A model generated the notes under the pieces. The model was given only the letters and a program-made list of their open reading frames with translations, was not told the origin of the DNA and made no database searches. The position numbers and the translations under genes were made by a program. Below are positions 6,616-9,369 of a DNA stretch of 9,369 bases, piece after piece (position 1 is the first letter of the stretch; the number at the start of each line of letters is the position of its first letter). The stretch comes from Chloroflexota bacterium. Lineage in GTDB: Bacteria; Chloroflexota; Dehalococcoidia; Lucifugimonadales; JAPUKM01. The stretch covers positions 1 through 9,369 of the forward strand of contig JAPUKM010000268.1 in the NCBI GenBank assembly GCA_027295645.1. The letters are read 5' to 3'.

Positions 6616-7101
6616 TTATACGGAGACGCGAAACCTCTCCTGCAGCGCCTCGGCCACACATTCTGGTACTAGATTGTCGATATCGCCTCCGTACCGGGCC
6701 ACCTCCTTGATGAGAGTAGAGCTTACAAACGTGTATTCAGTACGAGTAATGAGGAAAATGGTGGTGAGATCTGGATGGAGATTGCGGTTCATCATGTCCA
6801 TGGCGAATTCGTTATCGAAGTCGGAGATGCTCCGAAGTCCCCGGACCAAGACCGCTGCTCCGATGTCGTGAGCGAAATCTACGGTGAGCCCCGTGTACGT
6901 TTGTATCTCAATGTTCGGCAAATGCTCGGTTGAGCGGCGGCACAACTCCATTCGCTCCTGGGTGCTGAAAAGCATGTTCTTTCCCGGAGTGTCGAAGACG
7001 GCGATGATGAAACGCTCAAACATCTTCGAGGCCCGCACAGCCACATCCAGATGTCCGTTGGTCAGGGGATCAAAGCTGCCCTGATAGATCGCAATGGTCA
7101 T
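6616..7101 (-). CDS. coaD: Phosphopantetheine adenylyltransferase, 161 aa
   Basis: CoaD transfers AMP from ATP to 4'-phosphopantetheine, giving dephospho-CoA, the penultimate step of coenzyme A synthesis in the cytosol. The nucleotidyltransferase signature GSFDPLTNGHLD (8-19) carries the TNGH (14-17) form of the (H/T)xGH motif with His17. VLVRGLRSISDFDNEF (about 86-101) and FVSSTLIKEV, the ISSTxxR/K-type motif, are also intact. Length is standard. The start is ATG 7101-7099, whose A is the last base of the rsmD TGA (TGATG overlap), so translation is probably coupled. An in-frame TTG one codon upstream is less likely. The DivIVA-like gene follows in the same reading frame after TAA, with no canonical start in the gap. 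Confidence 0.96.
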   Translation of the reverse strand: MTIAIYQGSFDPLTNGHLDVAVRASKMFERFIIAVFDTPGKNMLFSTQERMELCRRSTEHLPNIEIQTYTGLTVDFAHDIGAAVLVRGLRSISDFDNEFAMDMMNRNLHPDLTTIFLITRTEYTFVSSTLIKEVARYGGDIDNLVPECVAEALQERFRVSV

Positions 7102-7649
7102 CAAGCATCCCTGTTCGAATAGATGGAGATTGCCGTGTCGCCGTAGCGACGAGCGTCCAGCCTCTTGAGCGTCCCGTAGCTCTCCGCCAGGGCGACTCTG
7201 ACGGAGTGTTCAACCGCCACAAGGCTTCCCGTCTCGATTAAGCCGGCACCGGCCAACTTGTCCATGGTTTGATCAATTCCCGGCAGTTCGTAGGGTGGGT
7301 CCAGAAGCACAACCTGGTATGGCCCGGTCAAGAACTCCAGTGCCCGCTCCACCTTTGTACGGTACAGGCGCCCAGATTCTTCAAAGCCCGCTGCTTTTTT
7401 GTTCCGTACAACAATGTCGCTTACTCTTGGGTCCGTCTCAACGAAATCGACGGAGGCGGCCCCCCGGCTGAGCGCCTCAATGCCCAGAGCGCCGGTCCCG
7501 GCGTACAGGTCAAGCACTCTGGCATCTATCACCACTGAGCCGAGCAGTTGGAAGAGGGCGCTGCGCACTCGGTCTGACGTGGGGCGCACTCTCTGAGTGC
7601 GGGGGGCTATCAGAGGGATCCCCCGGGCAACTCCTCCTGTGATCCGCAC
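7101..7649 (-). CDS. rsmD: 16S rRNA (guanine966-N2)-methyltransferase, 182 aa
   Basis: RsmD uses S-adenosylmethionine to methylate G966 of 16S rRNA near the P site of the 30S subunit. The N-terminus RITGGVARGIPLIAP and VRPTSDRVRSALFQLL (21-36) are family hallmarks. The SAM-binding loop is LDLYAGTGALGIEALSRGA (46-64), the acidic ribose-binding residue is in VDFVETD (67-73), and the catalytic motif is LLDPPY (115-120). GTG 7649 is chosen because it places the conserved RITGG at residue 2, matches the usual length of about 180-190 aa, and has AGAGG a few nucleotides upstream. The frame stays open to a GTG at 7718, but those residues do not look conserved. Its TGA overlaps the coaD ATG. Confidence 0.93.
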   Translation of the reverse strand: MRITGGVARGIPLIAPRTQRVRPTSDRVRSALFQLLGSVVIDARVLDLYAGTGALGIEALSRGAASVDFVETDPRVSDIVVRNKKAAGFEESGRLYRTKVERALEFLTGPYQVVLLDPPYELPGIDQTMDKLAGAGLIETGSLVAVEHSVRVALAESYGTLKRLDARRYGDTAISIYSNRDA

Positions 7650-7720
7650 GTCTGCCTCTTCACGCTCTGACCTGAACGGCTGTTTGTTAAGGAGCCACAA
7701 TAGACTCCGACAGCACACGG

Positions 7721-7749
7721 ATGGTACATTGTTTTCGGAGATTGGTCAA
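7721..7749 (-). promoter_or_regulatory. Candidate promoter of the rsmD-coaD unit
   Basis: On the minus strand TTGACC (7749-7744), a 17-bp spacer and TACCAT (7726-7721) would start transcription near 7714, about 65 nt before GTG 7649. The -35 is 5 of 6 and the -10 is 4 of 6, so it is moderate. Confidence 0.45.
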
Positions 7750-7753
7750 CCTT

Positions 7754-7776
7754 TTTCTTAGCCAATGTCTAAGAAA
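7754..7776. repeat. 8-bp inverted repeat next to the rsmD promoter
   Basis: TTTCTTAG (7754-7761) and CTAAGAAA (7769-7776) are perfect inverted arms around CCAATGT. The element is just upstream of the rsmD -35, where an activator or UP-type site could sit. It is not followed by a T-run on either strand, so it is unlikely to be a terminator. Function unknown. Confidence 0.4.
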
Positions 7777-7846
7777 TAGGCGAAGAATGAGCCAACTCCC
7801 ACTATCTCCCAATGAGGCAAAGCAGACTTACAGGCCGGCGGTGTTC

Positions 7847-7874
7847 TTGACACTGTGGGCCACCCCGCTACAAT
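7847..7874 (+). promoter_or_regulatory. Promoter of the repeat-protein gene
   Basis: A perfect TTGACA (7847-7852), a 16-bp spacer and TACAAT (7869-7874, 5 of 6) predict transcription from about 7881, leaving a leader of about 98 nt. The surrounding TTCTTGACACT recurs in the tRNA promoter at 8892. Confidence 0.6.
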
Positions 7875-7946
7875 GACCGACGTAGGTGTGTGAGGATGGG
7901 CGCAGTCCGTCTCCATGCACAAGAATTAGAGTGCTCTTTTGTTGGA

Positions 7947-7975
7947 GCCCCTTCCCTTTTGGGAAAAAGGAGGGC
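7947..7975 (+). promoter_or_regulatory. Leader hairpin overlapping the Shine-Dalgarno site of the repeat-protein gene
   Basis: GCCCCTTCCC (7947-7956), a TTTT loop, and the following GGGAAAAAGG / AGGGC (7961-7975) can fold back with small bulges. The 3' arm contains AAGGAGG (7967-7973), the ribosome site for TTG 7979. The uninterrupted core is only TTCCC/GGGAA, so stability is uncertain. If formed it would mask the ribosome site. Confidence 0.35.
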
Positions 7976-7978
7976 GCG

Positions 7979-8872
7979 TTGATAGAAACAGACCTGGTCG
8001 GACAACTGCTTAGGAGCTTGGACTCCGCCATAGAGCAGGCCAAGGCCCAAACATCTGTAGAGCGTAGCCAGATTGCCCAGGTGATTCAGAAGCAGGAGGA
8101 CCTGAGAAGGTCGACCGCCACGTATCGGCAGGAGGACAGCGAGGAGAACCGCGCTCAACTTTTTGTTGACTACCATGACGCGTACCAGGCATATATCCAG
8201 CTGACCCAGGAGCTCCAGGGCGCTTTTGCTGAGTCCGCACAGGAGTATCAGCAGGCCCTTGAGGAGGCTGAGGTAGGAACAGAGTCCTACCAGCGGTCAG
8301 TAGATGAAGTTCACGCTGGGGCGGAGCCCTACTTGACGGCCGTGCAAGAGGCACAGACTGGAGCAGCACCCTTTCATCAGGCCGTGGAGGAGGCGCTGGC
8401 TGGGGCTGCGCCTTACCATGAAGCGGTAAGAGTGGCGCAGGTTGGGACGGAGACCCACCGAGAAGCGTTGAAAGAGGCGCAGGACGGTGCGCACCCGTAT
8501 CACCAGAGCCTCGCGGATGCGACGACATCGGGAAACCCGGTGGCCATTAGCAAGGCCAGCCAGGCCTTGACTCAGTACTACCAGAGCGCCATCCGGTCCG
8601 CTCACCGGGCTCTGACCAACTACTACAAGGAGACCGCACAGCCAGCTTATAAGGCCGTGACCGAGTACTACCTGGGGACCGTTAAGGATGCGCAGAATGC
8701 TCTGACGGAGTACTATGCCAGCTCGGTCCAGACTGCCAACAAGGCGCTTATCCAGTACTACACAAGCAAGGTCGTTAGGGCTCAGGAGGCCCTCGACGAG
8801 TATTATGCAACGCGGATTAAAGGTGCCCAAGAGGCTCTGGATGCCTTTTGGGATGAGCATAGGCTCCCTTAG
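7979..8872 (+). CDS. Double-array helical repeat protein, 297 aa, function unknown
   Basis: I do not recognise a family. TTG 7979 is chosen as start because AAGGAGG lies 5 nt upstream; the frame is open to GTG 7886 but that segment (Cys/Pro/Phe-rich) looks like leader. Residues 1-85 are a Gln/Glu/Arg-rich helical region. Residues 86-183 are seven 14-residue repeats, approximately G-A-x-P-Y-H-x-A-V-x-E-A-Q-x. Residues 184-190 form a short Gly/Pro hinge. Residues 191-295 are seven 15-residue repeats, approximately x-x-A-x-x-A-L-T-x-Y-Y-x-x-x-V, very Tyr-rich. There is no Cys, no signal peptide and no membrane segment. Units differ in codon use, so the arrays are old and held by selection on the protein. 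It has its own promoter and no operon partner. A structural, coiled-coil or surface-binding role (phasin- or apolipoprotein-like) is only a guess. Confidence 0.85.
   Translation: MIETDLVGQLLRSLDSAIEQAKAQTSVERSQIAQVIQKQEDLRRSTATYRQEDSEENRAQLFVDYHDAYQAYIQLTQELQGAFAESAQEYQQALEEAEVGTESYQRSVDEVHAGAEPYLTAVQEAQTGAAPFHQAVEEALAGAAPYHEAVRVAQVGTETHREALKEAQDGAHPYHQSLADATTSGNPVAISKASQALTQYYQSAIRSAHRALTNYYKETAQPAYKAVTEYYLGTVKDAQNALTEYYASSVQTANKALIQYYTSKVVRAQEALDEYYATRIKGAQEALDAFWDEHRLP
8234..8527 (+). repeat. Seven tandem 42-bp units encoding 14-residue repeats
   Basis: The units start at 8234, 8276, 8318, 8360, 8402, 8444 and 8486. From the second onward each begins with a Gly codon, usually followed by Ala or Thr; the first starts with Ser and is the least typical. 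GAAPYHEAVRVAQV (8402-8443) is a typical unit. DNA identity between units is low to moderate while the protein pattern is regular. Confidence 0.85.
8549..8863 (+). repeat. Seven tandem 45-bp units encoding 15-residue repeats
   Basis: The units start at 8549, 8594, 8639, 8684, 8729, 8774 and 8819. KDAQNALTEYYASSV (8684-8728) is typical. The paired Tyr codons recur exactly every 45 bp in six units and become Phe-Trp in the last. The length change from 42 to 45 bp marks a separate amplification from the first array. Confidence 0.85.
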
Positions 8873-8894
8873 GAGCCTGGCACCCGCTGCTTTC

Positions 8895-8924
8895 TTGACA
8901 CTCCCCAATGGCCGTTCATATACT
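8895..8924 (+). promoter_or_regulatory. Promoter of tRNA-Ile
   Basis: TTGACA (8895-8900), an 18-bp spacer and TATACT (8919-8924) predict a start near 8931, about 15 nt before the mature tRNA. It begins 22 nt after the repeat-protein stop, so the tRNA need not depend on that gene's transcript. Confidence 0.6.
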
Positions 8925-8945
8925 GGCCCATGACCCTACAGCCGT

Positions 8946-9022
8946 GGGCCGTTAGCTCAGTTGGTTAGAGCGCAGTCCTGATAAGACTGAGTTCCGTGGT
9001 TCGATTCCACGTCGGCCCACCA
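8946..9022 (+). tRNA. tRNA-Ile, anticodon GAT
   Basis: The cloverleaf is complete. The acceptor GGGCCGT (8946-8952) pairs with TCGGCCC (9012-9018). The D arm GCTC...GAGC follows, then the anticodon stem CAGTC/GACTG (8973-8977 and 8985-8989) with loop CTGATAA and anticodon GAT at 8980-8982. The variable loop is five nucleotides, and the T stem CGTGG/CCACG encloses TTCGATT. The discriminator is A9019 and CCA is encoded at 9020-9022. The 7-66 position is a T-T mismatch; the other acceptor pairs are G-C. It reads AUC and AUU codons. Confidence 0.97.
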
Positions 9023-9111
9023 ATCTTGACTTTCCCACACCCAAACTTCGAAGCATTCTTTGAGGTTGCCCTTGCTCGCGTCCCTGGAAGGTAAGAAAGG
9101 ACGAGTGCATC

Positions 9112-9369
9112 ATGGCGACCATCGTATGTAAGCAGTGCCCGAAGACGTTCAAGACCGAAACCGGGTTCTCATCAACATGATCTTGCTCAAGCGAACGATA
9201 GCGTCGATCCGATTCCCCGTTTGAACAGCGACATTGAGCCACCAACGTTGTCATCGAGAATCGATGACCTGGAAGAGATGGTGGGCTTTATGTCCGAGCT
9301 GGCCTCCGGGATCACGAACGTCCAGACATTGTTAGGACTAGCCGAAGACTCGGACGAGACTATAGCGGG
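9112..9369 (+). pseudogene. Zinc-finger-like small protein gene, apparently frameshifted, running off the window
   Basis: ATG 9112 opens with MATIVCKQCPKTFKTETGF, the first half of a C2H2-type finger (CxxC then F), but stops at TGA 9178-9180. The +1 frame is open from 9095 to the window end and, from about 9167, reads SHQHDLAQ and then an acidic helical tail (RIDDLEEMVGFMSELASG and on). The paired histidines expected after the Phe are thus in another frame, as if a small indel near 9160-9170 broke the gene. AAAGGA lies 10 nt before the ATG. Alternatives are a sequencing or assembly error, programmed frameshifting, or two unrelated short frames. The 3' end is not in the window. Confidence 0.45.

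Larger units (their letters stand above)
7650..7978. other. Intergenic region between divergent rsmD and repeat-protein gene
   Basis: These 329 bases contain no credible gene. They hold the rsmD leader and promoter (7721-7749), a short inverted repeat (7754-7776), an unassigned AT-richer stretch (about 7777-7840), the promoter of the repeat-protein gene (7847-7874) and its leader of about 100 nt with a hairpin. An open frame from GTG 7886 joined to the repeat protein is judged to be leader rather than coding. Confidence 0.7.

Noticed and set aside
8234..8863. CRISPR-like or recent microsatellite array
   Set aside because: The period is in whole codons, repeats are diverged at DNA level with no unique spacers, and the frame is open throughout.
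8297..8908. Minus-strand open frame of 203 codons opposite the repeat protein
   Set aside because: The plus frame has regular 14- and 15-residue repeats, a promoter and a strong ribosome site. The minus frame only mirrors the repeats.
8924..8950. Leader GGCCCA (8925-8930) able to pair with TGGGCC at the 5' end of the tRNA
   Set aside because: The leader copy lies between the -10 element and the predicted transcription start, so it should not be in the RNA.
9012..9060. Attachment site at the tRNA 3' end
   Set aside because: No second copy of the tRNA 3' sequence and no integrase gene are in the window.
8952..9254. Minus-strand open frame of 100 codons
   Set aside because: It runs antisense through the tRNA and its C-terminus is simply the translated complement of tRNA-Ile, a common false gene.

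Overview
The window is GC-rich, densely packed bacterial chromosome with Shine-Dalgarno sites and sigma70-type promoters. The gene content is housekeeping: an S49 peptidase, MazG, a DUF1461-type membrane protein, an FmdB zinc ribbon, a three-domain DNA polymerase I, a DivIVA-like coiled-coil protein, CoaD, RsmD and tRNA-Ile. The order rsmD-coaD-small coiled-coil protein, the two-domain MazG and the DUF1461 protein fit Chloroflexota (Dehalococcoidia or SAR202-like). That assignment is inferred from recalled family resemblance, not from a search. There is no phage, insertion sequence, CRISPR array or rRNA.

Layout: positions 1-989 (+) hold the end of a probable thiamine-diphosphate enzyme gene and an S49 (SppA/SohB-like) peptidase without an obvious membrane anchor. 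A perfect 28-nt palindrome (1028-1055) separates this unit from convergent mazG (1065-1853, -). mazG and the DUF1461 gene (1941-2663, +) diverge from overlapping promoters that share one -35 element. Next, on the minus strand, come fmdB (2708-2932) and polA (3049-5892), each with its own promoter signal. A separate minus-strand unit, rsmD > coaD > DivIVA-like gene (7649 down to 6094), is tightly coupled: rsmD and coaD overlap as TGATG, and the third gene begins about 30 nt beyond the coaD stop, apparently without a canonical start codon next to its ribosome site.

The right-hand part (7720-9369, +) is less ordinary. It holds a single-gene unit for a 297-residue protein made of two tandem arrays, seven 14-residue repeats followed by seven 15-residue repeats. 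That gene has its own promoter and a leader of about 100 nt whose hairpin overlaps the ribosome site. It is followed by tRNA-Ile(GAT) with its own promoter, and then by a zinc-finger-like small gene that appears frameshifted and runs off the window.

The best candidates for something undescribed are the double-array repeat protein, the perfect 18-bp inverted repeat lying in codon register inside the polA interdomain linker, and the possible ATC start of the DivIVA-like gene. I see no convincing multi-gene defence or biosynthetic system here.
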